From Prevotellaceae bacterium (GTDB taxonomy: Bacteria > Bacteroidota > Bacteroidia > Bacteroidales > Paludibacteraceae), in assembly GCA_031270425.1 (NCBI GenBank), contig JAISXQ010000150.1:1-6423 (forward strand): DNA of 6,423 bases. The letters are read 5' to 3'. The position numbers were made by a program, and so were the translations under genes. Positions 1-6,423 of this stretch are shown here, in pieces; position 1 is the first letter of the stretch; each line of letters begins with the position of its first letter. The notes under the pieces were generated by a model that was given only the letters and a program-made list of their open reading frames with translations, did no database searches and was not told the origin of the DNA.

Positions 1-170
1 GCGATTTTGTTACAGTTTTTGGGGCGGACAATGTACAGGTACAGGTGTTTGACAACACGGGTCGTTTATTGATGCAAACAGGGGAAAGAACTGTTGATCT
101 TTCTTCTTATTCGCAAGGCGTTTATTTCTTTAAAGTGAATGGAAAAGTTTTGAAAGTCCATAAAAAATAA
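1..170 (+). CDS. C-terminal end of a T9SS-sorted secreted protein (5' partial)
   Basis: An open frame (codons starting at position 3) runs from the left edge to a TAA at 168-170, giving 55 complete residues. They read as the end of a type IX secretion system type A sorting domain: a beta strand VQVQVFDNTGRLL, then the typical LSSYSQGVYFFKV turn and strand, and a basic tail ending KVHKK. In this family the domain forms a small beta-sandwich that directs the protein through the outer membrane and is usually removed, with the cargo anchored to the surface or released. The functional part of the protein lies outside the window, so its activity cannot be told. The same domain ends the next gene downstream, so the two may be neighbouring surface proteins of one locus. 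The sorting domain call is confident; the cargo is unknown. Confidence 0.85.
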   Translation, partial: DFVTVFGADNVQVQVFDNTGRLLMQTGERTVDLSSYSQGVYFFKVNGKVLKVHKK

Positions 171-179
171 TATGATTAC

Positions 180-239
180 CCGCAATACTTGTTCCGCCAT
201 AGCAGGACAAGTATTGCGGATCATTATTCAATTCTTTTT
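180..239 (+). terminator. Probable intrinsic terminator after the upstream T9SS gene
   Basis: A 13-bp perfect inverted repeat pairs 180-192 (CCGCAATACTTGT) with 207-219 (ACAAGTATTGCGG). Two more C-G pairs form inside it past a bulged T at 193, leaving a loop of about nine bases. Short arms GAT (174-176) and ATC (220-222) could extend it. It starts ten bases after the upstream stop codon and is followed by T-rich sequence to 239. The T-tract is interrupted rather than a clean run, so an mRNA-stabilising or attenuating hairpin remains possible. The stem also makes it unlikely that the next gene's coding sequence starts upstream of it. Confidence 0.65.
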
Positions 240-270
240 AATTATTAATTTTTTAAATTATATCAAAAAA

Positions 271-1665
271 ATGAAAAAGTTATTTTCTTTTGTTTCATGC
301 TTTGTTTTAGTAACAAGCATTGCAGTTGCCGAAAAAGCGCAACCGATAGTAGCCCTCAATTTTGAAGAGGGAGGTATTGACATTCAAAGCTCATCGCCTG
401 GAGACAAGTGTGTCGCCTCCCGAAATCCGGGTGCTTCGGGAATCAACACTTCGCCCAGATCCGGGAAATACACACACAAAAGCGGGATGTGGACAAGCGA
501 AGAACACCAGGTAGGAAGACTGAATCCGAATGTCCCCACGATTCATCTGGGTTACTACGATTCTTTTGAATATAAGGTTTATGTTCCTTCCACTACGAAT
601 AACGGCGATTTCATGATTGTGTTATGCAGCGACGGTCCCGACCGCGGAACAGATCCGAATGTAGAACGTGAAAACTGGGAAGTACAGTACACAACCTATC
701 CGTCAATACCCGAAGACGAGAATTATAATTCTCTCCGCGACACTTGGGCTAAAGTAGAGCGCGGCGGATACGTTTCGGGACGCGAATTGGGCATGTTCCA
801 GTTTGGATTTCGCCGCGGAGAAGCAGCTCCGGATCCCGAAAAAGAAATTGTTTATTTCGACGATCTCATCTTCCGTCCGAGACAAAGCAATAAAATATGC
901 ACCTACAAGGAGAGTTTTTTCTTTTATGGGAAAGACAACAGTAGCTGGACGGGCAATCCGAATCAGGAAGTAACAATGTACCCCGGTACAGCATGGTCGG
1001 TAGCCTTGCAGACAGGAAAAGACAGATGGGTAGGAGGAGTTGAGTTGAAAACAAACTCCATTGAATTTGAATGGGTGTCAGGAAAAGACCATGTCCTTGT
1101 TTTAGCTTCTGATCTCGACGACATACTTCTTGAGGGCATTCCCGTACTGTCGAAATTAAAAAACCTTTCCCTTGCGGTAGATGTAAAAACGAAAGCTCCG
1201 AAAATCGAATACCGCGCCAATGGAACAGGCGACTGGACTGCTATCGATTTCAGCAAATCGGGCACTGCCGTAGGCGGCACCTGGAATACTTTTGAATTTG
1301 ATTTAGGGCTGAGCAATGTCAACACTATCGACCTGAGGTTATCGGGAAAAGAAATAAGTAGCGGTGTGTCTAATATCGACAACATTACAATCTGGGGAAC
1401 TGACGAAGAGTGGGATTGGTCGACAGCGTCGGTTCCTAATGTATCCGTATCTTCAATCAACATGTATCCGAATCCGGTAACGGATATTTTGAAAGTGGAT
1501 GGCGACTTCCATCAAATTGATATTTACGATATACAGGGAAAACTTGTAGTAAGCGACAGCGGCAAGCGCTCGGAAATCAATGTTTCCCATTTGCCCGGCG
1601 GCATGTACGTAACAAAAGTACATACGGTTGAGGGTGTATTTTCTTCTAAAATTTTCAAAAAGTAA
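271..1665 (+). CDS. Secreted protein with two beta-sandwich (carbohydrate-binding-like) modules and T9SS sorting domain
   Basis: This is a complete 464-residue protein. I place the start at ATG 271 because it begins an ideal signal peptide: MKK, a hydrophobic core to about residue 18, and an AVA site cleaved near residue 20. A frame opening at 172 would run through the terminator hairpin and spoil the signal. Residues about 26-204 form a first beta-rich module ending YFDDLIFRPR. Residues about 207-376 form a second, ending SNIDNITIWG. Both have the strand pattern and closing 'DDI/DNI' strand seen in jelly-roll carbohydrate-binding or galactose-binding-like domains. Residues about 393-464 are a T9SS type A sorting domain (MYPNPV at 398-403, IDIYDIQGKLV, LPGGMYVTKV, ending FKK). 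I see no catalytic motif. It is probably surface-displayed or released as a glycan- or matrix-binding protein. No Shine-Dalgarno is present; the start follows an A-rich run, as is usual in Bacteroidota. The sorting domain is firm; the module assignment is by pattern only. Confidence 0.8.
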   Translation: MKKLFSFVSCFVLVTSIAVAEKAQPIVALNFEEGGIDIQSSSPGDKCVASRNPGASGINTSPRSGKYTHKSGMWTSEEHQVGRLNPNVPTIHLGYYDSFEYKVYVPSTTNNGDFMIVLCSDGPDRGTDPNVERENWEVQYTTYPSIPEDENYNSLRDTWAKVERGGYVSGRELGMFQFGFRRGEAAPDPEKEIVYFDDLIFRPRQSNKICTYKESFFFYGKDNSSWTGNPNQEVTMYPGTAWSVALQTGKDRWVGGVELKTNSIEFEWVSGKDHVLVLASDLDDILLEGIPVLSKLKNLSLAVDVKTKAPKIEYRANGTGDWTAIDFSKSGTAVGGTWNTFEFDLGLSNVNTIDLRLSGKEISSGVSNIDNITIWGTDEEWDWSTASVPNVSVSSINMYPNPVTDILKVDGDFHQIDIYDIQGKLVVSDSGKRSEINVSHLPGGMYVTKVHTVEGVFSSKIFKK

Positions 1666-1673
1666 ATGTTAGA

Positions 1674-1744
1674 GTTTATAGTTTATAGTTTATAGTTTAT
1701 AGTTTAAAGTTTTGGAGTTTAGAGTTTAAAGTTTAAAGTTAAAG
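1674..1744. repeat. Degenerate heptanucleotide tandem repeat array
   Basis: Starting nine bases after the stop of the secreted-protein gene, GTTTATA is repeated four times exactly (1674-1701). Variant units follow: GTTTAAA (1702-1708), GTTTTGGA (1709-1716), GTTTAGA (1717-1723), GTTTAAA twice (1724-1737) and a shortened GTTAAA (1738-1743). That is about ten units with a fixed GTTT core and a drifting 3' half. The exact units lie at the left end and the degenerate ones at the right, which fits slippage-driven growth with older copies decaying. It contains no gene. Similar A/T-rich heptads are, from memory, common between genes in Bacteroidales, but I cannot search for that here. Confidence 0.85.
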
Positions 1745-1802
1745 TCCCCTTTTTGGGAAACAACGTTCGGCGTAAGCTAATTAGGGGGCTAACCTTATGT
1801 GC

Positions 1803-1835
1803 AGTCGGGGTTTCGCTTGGAGTGAAGCCCCGACT
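1803..1835. terminator. Hairpin in the convergent intergenic region, possible bidirectional terminator
   Basis: Arms 1803-1817 and 1821-1835 pair over 15 bp around a three-base loop. As plus-strand RNA every position pairs, two of them as G-U (1811 with 1827, 1815 with 1823). As minus-strand RNA the same positions become A-C mismatches, leaving an 8-bp G/C-rich outer stem and short inner stems. The hairpin sits 11 bases beyond the GH92 stop codon, between two converging genes, where a shared terminator is expected. Neither side has a run of T, so termination by the classical mechanism is not assured; it could instead protect mRNA 3' ends. Confidence 0.5.
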
Positions 1836-1846
1836 TGGCATATATT

Positions 1847-4045
1847 CTAAGGAGTATCCGCCATGTTAAAAATAAGCCTTCCCCCTTCCTGTAACTGCTT
1901 ATAACTGAATCTGAAATCAGTTATGGGCTTATCATTGTAAGTTACGCTTTCCACATACTTATTTGTTTCTGATATTTTTTTTGCAATCATCGTAAAGCTC
2001 TTTCCATTCGACAAATGGATTGTTGCCTCAGGTATTTGGGGAGCTCCAAGTATGTATTCGCCGCTAACAGGATCGACAGGATAAAATCCTAATGCCGAAA
2101 ACATGTACCATGCCGACATTTGTCCGCAATCGTCATTTCCGCATAAGCCGTCGGGTTTCGGTTTATAGAATTTATCGAATACTTCGCGTACTAATTCTGC
2201 GGTTCGGGCATTTTTTCCTAACATGCTATACAAATAAATCACATGGTGGCTTGGCTCGTTTCCATGCGCATATTGTCCGATTAAACCGGTAACATCCCCG
2301 ACAAAACCCGTAGCCTCGGATGTGCTTTCCAAAACAAACAATGAATCGAGCTTGGCTGCAAACGCCTCTTTTCCGCCCATTAATTCAACCAGTCCTTCCA
2401 TATCTTGCTGCACATGCCAGGTATATTGCCAGGCGTTGCCTTCCGTATAATCGCCCCCGGCGGTACCCGCGTGGGACAAATGAAATCTATTGAAAGGCGT
2501 TCTCCATTTACCGTTGGAGTTTTTCCCCCTCACTAACTTCGATTCCGAATCAAAAACATTCCGGTAATATTTCGACCGTTTCATAAAGAACTCATAATCT
2601 TCTTCTTTATTTAATTTTTTCGCCAATTGCGCCGCGCAATAATCGTCATAACCACATTCGAGAGTCATGGATACGGATTCTTCTTTCACAATGTCGTATG
2701 GAAAATAGCCGTATTTATCGTAAACCGACCAATCGTATTTACGGTGCTTAGCGGTGGTTAACGACTGCTTTACCAATCCGTAAGCCCGCTCCTGGTCGAC
2801 GCCCGGCATGTTTTTTAAACAGGCTTCGACGACAACCGGAACCGCGTGATTTCCAATCATGCAGTACGTTTCTTTTCCCCATAAAGCCCATACCGGTAAA
2901 TATCCGTAAGCTTCCGCATGGTAAAGCATCGAATTGACCAAACCGGGAACTATTTCCGGCGTCAATATTGTGTACATGGGATGCGCCGCCCTGAAAGTAT
3001 CCCATAAAGAAAATGTCGAATAATATTTCCCGAATGAAGATATTGAGACAAAATCATCGCTTCCCGTATAACGTCCGTCCGCATCCGCGATATTATTGGG
3101 TTGAATGTATAAATGGTACATCGATGTGTAAAAGTTTTTCTTTTGTTCGAGATTTCCCTCAACATCAATTATCGACAAAATTTCTTCCCAGCTGTTTTCT
3201 GCCTCTTCTTTTACCTTATCGAAATCCCAATGATTTGCTTCACTTTTCATATTCAATTTTGCGCCATCTACGCCAACGGTCGAAAAAGCAACTTTTGCCT
3301 GTAATTTATTATCTTTTCCCAAGTCGAAATAATAAACCATATCGGGCGCTTTACAGGTCGAGTCCGATACAATTTCCTCCCCGGAAATTATATCTTTATC
3401 AAATTCTATTACGAAAAACAGCCTGCGTTCCACCCAGCGTTTTAGTTCCAAGCTGCCGCTGATTGTCCTGTTGTTTTCTTTTTTGATATTTGAATATAAA
3501 ACCCGTTTGCCGTATTCGTCTTTTACCGACACATTGCCAAACTGGAAATTTATATTGACAGCCGGATTTTCTTTATGAAAAACATAGCGGTGAAATGCTA
3601 CATGCGGGGCTGCCGTCAGTTCTACGTCAACGGAATTATCGGCAAGACTGACCGAATAATATCCGGGGGAAGCCGTTTCCGTATTTTTAGAGAAACTGCT
3701 TCTATATTTATTTTTTGGAACACCCGAAAAAGGCATCATAAGTATATCGCCGCTGTCGGTTACTCCGGTTCCATTCAATTGCGTTTGGGTAAAGCCCCAG
3801 ATAGAATCATCCTCGTAGCGATACCCCGCGCAATATTTCCATTCGAAATTCCCCGTTTGGGGACCCGGCTGCATCATTCCTAATGGATAAGCAGCTCCGG
3901 GGAAAGTGTGCCCGGTATAAGCCGTTCCGACAAAAGGATCTACATACTGCAAAATAGTTGCAGCCTCTTTTCGACAAGAGGAAAATAAAATAAAGAATGA
4001 CATCAAGTATAAACTTGCCGTTAGATTTGCTATTTTCTTTTTCAT
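1847..4045 (-). CDS. GH92 family alpha-mannosidase, lipoprotein
   Basis: This complete 732-residue protein is of normal GH92 length. Family enzymes are calcium-dependent, inverting exo-alpha-mannosidases with an N-terminal beta-sandwich and a C-terminal (alpha/alpha)6 barrel. Visible hallmarks are VDPFVGT (35-41), HTFPGAAYPLGM (46-57), the GYRYEDDSIWGFTQTQLNGTG stretch (74-94), SLWDTFRAAHP (346-356), YTEGNAWQYTW (533-543), HGNEPSHH (594-601) and GNDDCGQMSAWY (636-647). Glu535 matches the general acid described for BT3990 (Glu533), and Asp638/Asp639 lie in the acidic motif linked to base catalysis. No key residue appears lost. The N terminus is a lipoprotein signal: MKKK, a hydrophobic stretch, then FSSC with the lipidated cysteine at 24, so it acts in the periplasm or on the outer membrane. 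Linkage preference (alpha-1,2, 1,3 or other) cannot be fixed from sequence alone. The ATG at 4045 fits the signal peptide and lies 23 bases after the upstream gene, suggesting co-transcription. No Shine-Dalgarno is seen; the leader is A/T-rich. Confidence 0.95.
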   Translation of the reverse strand: MKKKIANLTASLYLMSFFILFSSCRKEAATILQYVDPFVGTAYTGHTFPGAAYPLGMMQPGPQTGNFEWKYCAGYRYEDDSIWGFTQTQLNGTGVTDSGDILMMPFSGVPKNKYRSSFSKNTETASPGYYSVSLADNSVDVELTAAPHVAFHRYVFHKENPAVNINFQFGNVSVKDEYGKRVLYSNIKKENNRTISGSLELKRWVERRLFFVIEFDKDIISGEEIVSDSTCKAPDMVYYFDLGKDNKLQAKVAFSTVGVDGAKLNMKSEANHWDFDKVKEEAENSWEEILSIIDVEGNLEQKKNFYTSMYHLYIQPNNIADADGRYTGSDDFVSISSFGKYYSTFSLWDTFRAAHPMYTILTPEIVPGLVNSMLYHAEAYGYLPVWALWGKETYCMIGNHAVPVVVEACLKNMPGVDQERAYGLVKQSLTTAKHRKYDWSVYDKYGYFPYDIVKEESVSMTLECGYDDYCAAQLAKKLNKEEDYEFFMKRSKYYRNVFDSESKLVRGKNSNGKWRTPFNRFHLSHAGTAGGDYTEGNAWQYTWHVQQDMEGLVELMGGKEAFAAKLDSLFVLESTSEATGFVGDVTGLIGQYAHGNEPSHHVIYLYSMLGKNARTAELVREVFDKFYKPKPDGLCGNDDCGQMSAWYMFSALGFYPVDPVSGEYILGAPQIPEATIHLSNGKSFTMIAKKISETNKYVESVTYNDKPITDFRFSYKQLQEGGRLIFNMADTP

Positions 4046-4068
4046 CTGTTTAAAATTTTAATTTTTAA

Positions 4069-6423
4069 TTATTTGTATTCTAACCATGCTGTAACTTCCG
4101 TTGTTTTATTCACCGAGAATCGTATCCACCGGGCGCTAAATTCTTCCGGAAATTTATGCGTAAACTCCGTAGCGGGATTTACGGTGAAATTTTCGTACTG
4201 CATCCAACATCCGTCTCCTGCCGGGTCTACTTCTACGGTAAAATTTACCGGCTGTTTCGAGCGATGAGACAATTTCAGCGTTTTTTCATCGTAAAATCCG
4301 ATTAAGTATGGATCGGATGCAGCGCCCTGTTCTACTTTCGTATCTTTCCACGGGCCGCCTTTGCCGGCAGGTTTTCCGAGTTTCCACAAATCGTCGATGT
4401 TGCCAGCCCACAGGCTTGCTTTTTTATCTTCGGAAACAATGATATGGGGATTGTTCCGGGAGTTTTCAGACGAGATACCCGTTAGAATCAACAATCCCCT
4501 GTACGAGGCGTAATCATTTATCTTCAAGTTATGGGAAGATATGGGGCGTATTTTGGCAAAACCGTCCGCATTCTCGGCGGGAAGTTCGTAAAACGTTCCG
4601 TGACAGTTGAACAAATCCCTTTCGGTAACAACCTCCCTGCATATTCTCAATTTTCCATCCAAGGTTGGAGTCGTATAGCGTTCGTCTCCAAGCGGCAGCC
4701 TCCAACGGCGGTTTTTATCGTCAGTAATCAGGATAGAAGAGGCGGTTATTTCCACAGCTTGCCGGGGAATGGTAAAATGTTCGCGTATAAAATCAGCCGT
4801 TTCCGCGTCGTTTTTCGCGGTTAAGTTCATTGCTTCGTCCAACTCGTAATAGCCGGTTTCCCCTCCGGATTCGTTGTTTGCCAGCAGTCCCAAAGCGCGG
4901 CGGTTATCCCCCAACGCATAAAGCAAAGCTCCCGTTGAGGAGTTTTTATCATCAATAGCAGCCAAGCCCTTAAAAATATCCGTAAGATTTCTCCTTTTGT
5001 CTTTTACACTGAAATTAAACGCAACGGTCGCTACGGTTGCTTTATCCACTTTGGCGCGAATCCATTCTCCTTTTTCATTCCCGCTGAATGTTATAAAAGC
5101 CGACGATTGGGCGGGCACGGAAACCGAGCGCAGTTTTTCCCAGGTATTTCCTCCCGATTTATCTACTTCAAAAACAAATTCGACCGGATTGCTTCCCGCG
5201 TTTTTTATCCAACAGCTACGATATTCCCATCCCGCAAACAGAAACGGTTCCGATATTTCATTCGCATCGAGTTGTTCGTTCAACCAGATATAACCCGATG
5301 AAGTGATTGTCCCTAAATTGTCCGGCGTAGTAACGTCGGCAAACCACAAGTTGGAATGGGATTGCCCCGCCCCGTGTATATTTCCTTTTACCTTGCGCGT
5401 ATTCAGGAATTCTTTTTGCGCGCTGTCGTCGCATCCGAATACCAATTGATTGTTCCAACGCGTGAAATCGCCGATTACTTTAAGATAAGACGAGCGCGGA
5501 CGGATTCCGGCTGTATTGGATGATGAAAAAGTTTCGGGAAAATGCCAAAACATGCCGTGCATCGTCATCAGGTAATCGGGCGCTTTATCCGTTCCGATAT
5601 TGCGGATGCGGGGCCATTCCGTGTTCCATCCGTGCGCTCCGTCGTATGAATAGCTCGCTTTCGGAAGGCGGAAAAATGACCACGCGCCTTTATCTTTCAA
5701 CGCTAAAATCACAGACTTGCAATCCCACCCGACAGCCCAAACAGGGTCGGTTTCGGGATTAGCGTTTCCGTAAATTCCACCGGGTCCTGTTATTTCCGTA
5801 AACTGGTTCCGGCGGACGACTTTCCAATCCGACCCATTCCATTCGGATAAGGAGCCGGATTCCACGTCGAACTTGTGCAGGGCTTTTTCGGTTGCCTCGC
5901 CGTTATTGGAAAAGTACAACGCTCCCTGACCGGAATATAATCCTTTTCCATGCGCTCCCGGCAACAAGTCGTTTCGGGGATTCACGCCGGGATGTTCCGA
6001 TTTGTTGAAATTTCCATCTCTGTACAATTCCGTTGTTTCCAATGTATGGACGTCGACTTCATAGAAACCTTCCTCCATTGTTGCGATATAAATTTTGTTG
6101 GCGGGGTCGGTCAAATGCCTTGCTGTTCCGGTATATCTTCCGGGCGCTTTTTCGTAAGATATTATACGTACATATCCCAAACTGTCTATGGCGTAAGGCC
6201 CGATAAACAGTTGATTGCTTTCCCTGTGAATCAACCGGTTGGCAGGAGTTCCCCCTGTGCTCTCGGGACGTGTAACAATGTCCAAACCGGGGCTTATTTC
6301 GTAGAGTTTATCCGACGATCCGAAGGGCAAGTGGGGCCCGTAGGTTATTACCCAAAGCTTGCCCGCCCAAGGAACTACGGCTCCTGTTCCACATTCGCCT
6401 TCATTGTTGTAATATGCCAAATG
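4069..6423 (-). CDS. Large protein of unknown function with internal duplication, beta-propeller-like (5' partial)
   Basis: An open frame of 784 codons before the stop reaches the right edge of the window, so the true start and any signal peptide lie outside. The TTG at 6420-6418 is preceded by an in-frame CAT (His) and is not a convincing start. Residues below are numbered from that TTG. I do not recognise a named family. Short Trp/Gly-rich strand repeats (GKLWVITYGP, NKIYIATMEEGFYEVD, GALYFSN, VWAVGWD) suggest a beta-propeller in the first half. Residues about 226-470 and 552-782 are similar to each other. Matched landmarks are RLP (251/574), HG-F (288/607), IRP (306/624), LW (358/670), EVD (418/730) and WIR (453/765). 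Each copy ends in a beta-sandwich-like segment of about 75 residues. No catalytic signature is evident. The gene lies 23 bases before the GH92 gene on the same strand, so a role in handling mannose-containing glycans is a reasonable guess and no more. Confidence 0.85.
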   Translation of the reverse strand, partial: HLAYYNNEGECGTGAVVPWAGKLWVITYGPHLPFGSSDKLYEISPGLDIVTRPESTGGTPANRLIHRESNQLFIGPYAIDSLGYVRIISYEKAPGRYTGTARHLTDPANKIYIATMEEGFYEVDVHTLETTELYRDGNFNKSEHPGVNPRNDLLPGAHGKGLYSGQGALYFSNNGEATEKALHKFDVESGSLSEWNGSDWKVVRRNQFTEITGPGGIYGNANPETDPVWAVGWDCKSVILALKDKGAWSFFRLPKASYSYDGAHGWNTEWPRIRNIGTDKAPDYLMTMHGMFWHFPETFSSSNTAGIRPRSSYLKVIGDFTRWNNQLVFGCDDSAQKEFLNTRKVKGNIHGAGQSHSNLWFADVTTPDNLGTITSSGYIWLNEQLDANEISEPFLFAGWEYRSCWIKNAGSNPVEFVFEVDKSGGNTWEKLRSVSVPAQSSAFITFSGNEKGEWIRAKVDKATVATVAFNFSVKDKRRNLTDIFKGLAAIDDKNSSTGALLYALGDNRRALGLLANNESGGETGYYELDEAMNLTAKNDAETADFIREHFTIPRQAVEITASSILITDDKNRRWRLPLGDERYTTPTLDGKLRICREVVTERDLFNCHGTFYELPAENADGFAKIRPISSHNLKINDYASYRGLLILTGISSENSRNNPHIIVSEDKKASLWAGNIDDLWKLGKPAGKGGPWKDTKVEQGAASDPYLIGFYDEKTLKLSHRSKQPVNFTVEVDPAGDGCWMQYENFTVNPATEFTHKFPEEFSARWIRFSVNKTTEVTAWLEYK

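Larger units (their letters stand above)
1666..1846. other. Convergent intergenic spacer without a gene
   Basis: The 181 bases lie between the stop codons of two converging genes. They hold the heptad array, a possible long-range stem and the 1803-1835 hairpin. In the long-range stem, GTTA at 1738-1741 pairs with TAAC at 1790-1793, and GTCCCCT at 1744-1750 pairs with AGGGGGC at 1783-1789 with one G-U pair, around a 32-base loop. No open frame, tRNA or promoter was found. Base composition shifts from A/T-rich on the left to G/C-patterned on the right, which suggests the spacer is assembled from two different elements. Confidence 0.6.

Noticed and set aside
172..270. N-terminal extension of the secreted protein starting at ATG 172
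   Set aside because: The stretch covers the terminator hairpin, encodes no recognisable domain and would bury the clear signal peptide that starts at 271.
963..1463. Minus-strand open frame of 166 codons
   Set aside because: It lies wholly inside the secreted-protein gene, has no domain or signal character, and its protein reads as a shadow of the well-supported plus-strand frame.
1674..1744. CRISPR-like array
   Set aside because: Units are seven bases with no spacers, and no cas gene is present; it is a simple tandem repeat.
1745..1758. Small TCCC/GGGA hairpin as a terminator of the plus-strand gene
   Set aside because: The stem is only four base pairs and its T-run lies in the loop rather than after the stem; the longer pairing of 1744-1750 with 1783-1789 competes with it.
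3013..3462. Plus-strand open frame of 149 codons
   Set aside because: It is antisense to conserved GH92 sequence, and its basic, low-complexity translation matches no family I know.
4531..5301. Several plus-strand open frames opposite the large unknown gene
   Set aside because: All are about 100 codons or less and lie opposite the duplicated, clearly coding minus-strand frame.
6418..6420. TTG as the start of the large minus-strand protein
   Set aside because: The frame stays open through the preceding CAT to the window edge, and no signal peptide or leader follows the TTG. The gene is cut by the edge.

Overview
The window looks like a fragment of a Bacteroidota genome, most likely from the order Bacteroidales. 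Two proteins end in type IX secretion system (T9SS, type A) C-terminal sorting domains. The start codons lack Shine-Dalgarno sequences and sit behind very A/T-rich leaders. A glycoside hydrolase family 92 (GH92) alpha-mannosidase with a lipoprotein signal is also typical of glycan-degrading Bacteroidota. T9SS cargo argues against the genus Bacteroides itself and for an environmental, digester or non-Bacteroides host-associated lineage; that placement is inference.

Layout. The plus-strand half holds the last 56 codons of a T9SS-sorted protein (1-170). A strong hairpin, probably a terminator, follows at about 180-239. Next is a complete 464-residue secreted protein (271-1665) with a signal peptide, two beta-sandwich modules resembling carbohydrate-binding domains, and its own T9SS sorting domain. 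The 181-base convergent intergenic region (1666-1846) has no gene. It holds a degenerate GTTTATA/GTTTAAA heptad array (1674-1744), a possible long-loop stem and a compact 15-bp hairpin (1803-1835).

The minus-strand half reads leftwards. A large protein of unrecognised family (4069-6423, cut at its N terminus by the window edge) is followed after 23 bases by a complete GH92 lipoprotein (1847-4045). The spacing suggests one operon. The large protein has beta-propeller-like sequence character and a clear internal duplication of about 230-245 residues.

Working together (inference): the GH92 enzyme would trim alpha-mannosides, such as those of N-glycans or mannans, at the cell envelope, and the co-transcribed large protein may bind or process the same glycan. 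No SusC/SusD pair, regulator or other glycosidase is visible, so a full polysaccharide utilisation locus cannot be claimed. The T9SS proteins converge on this pair and need not be functionally linked. I see no RNA genes, CRISPR array, insertion sequence or phage gene. The least described elements are the duplicated large protein and the structured convergent spacer.
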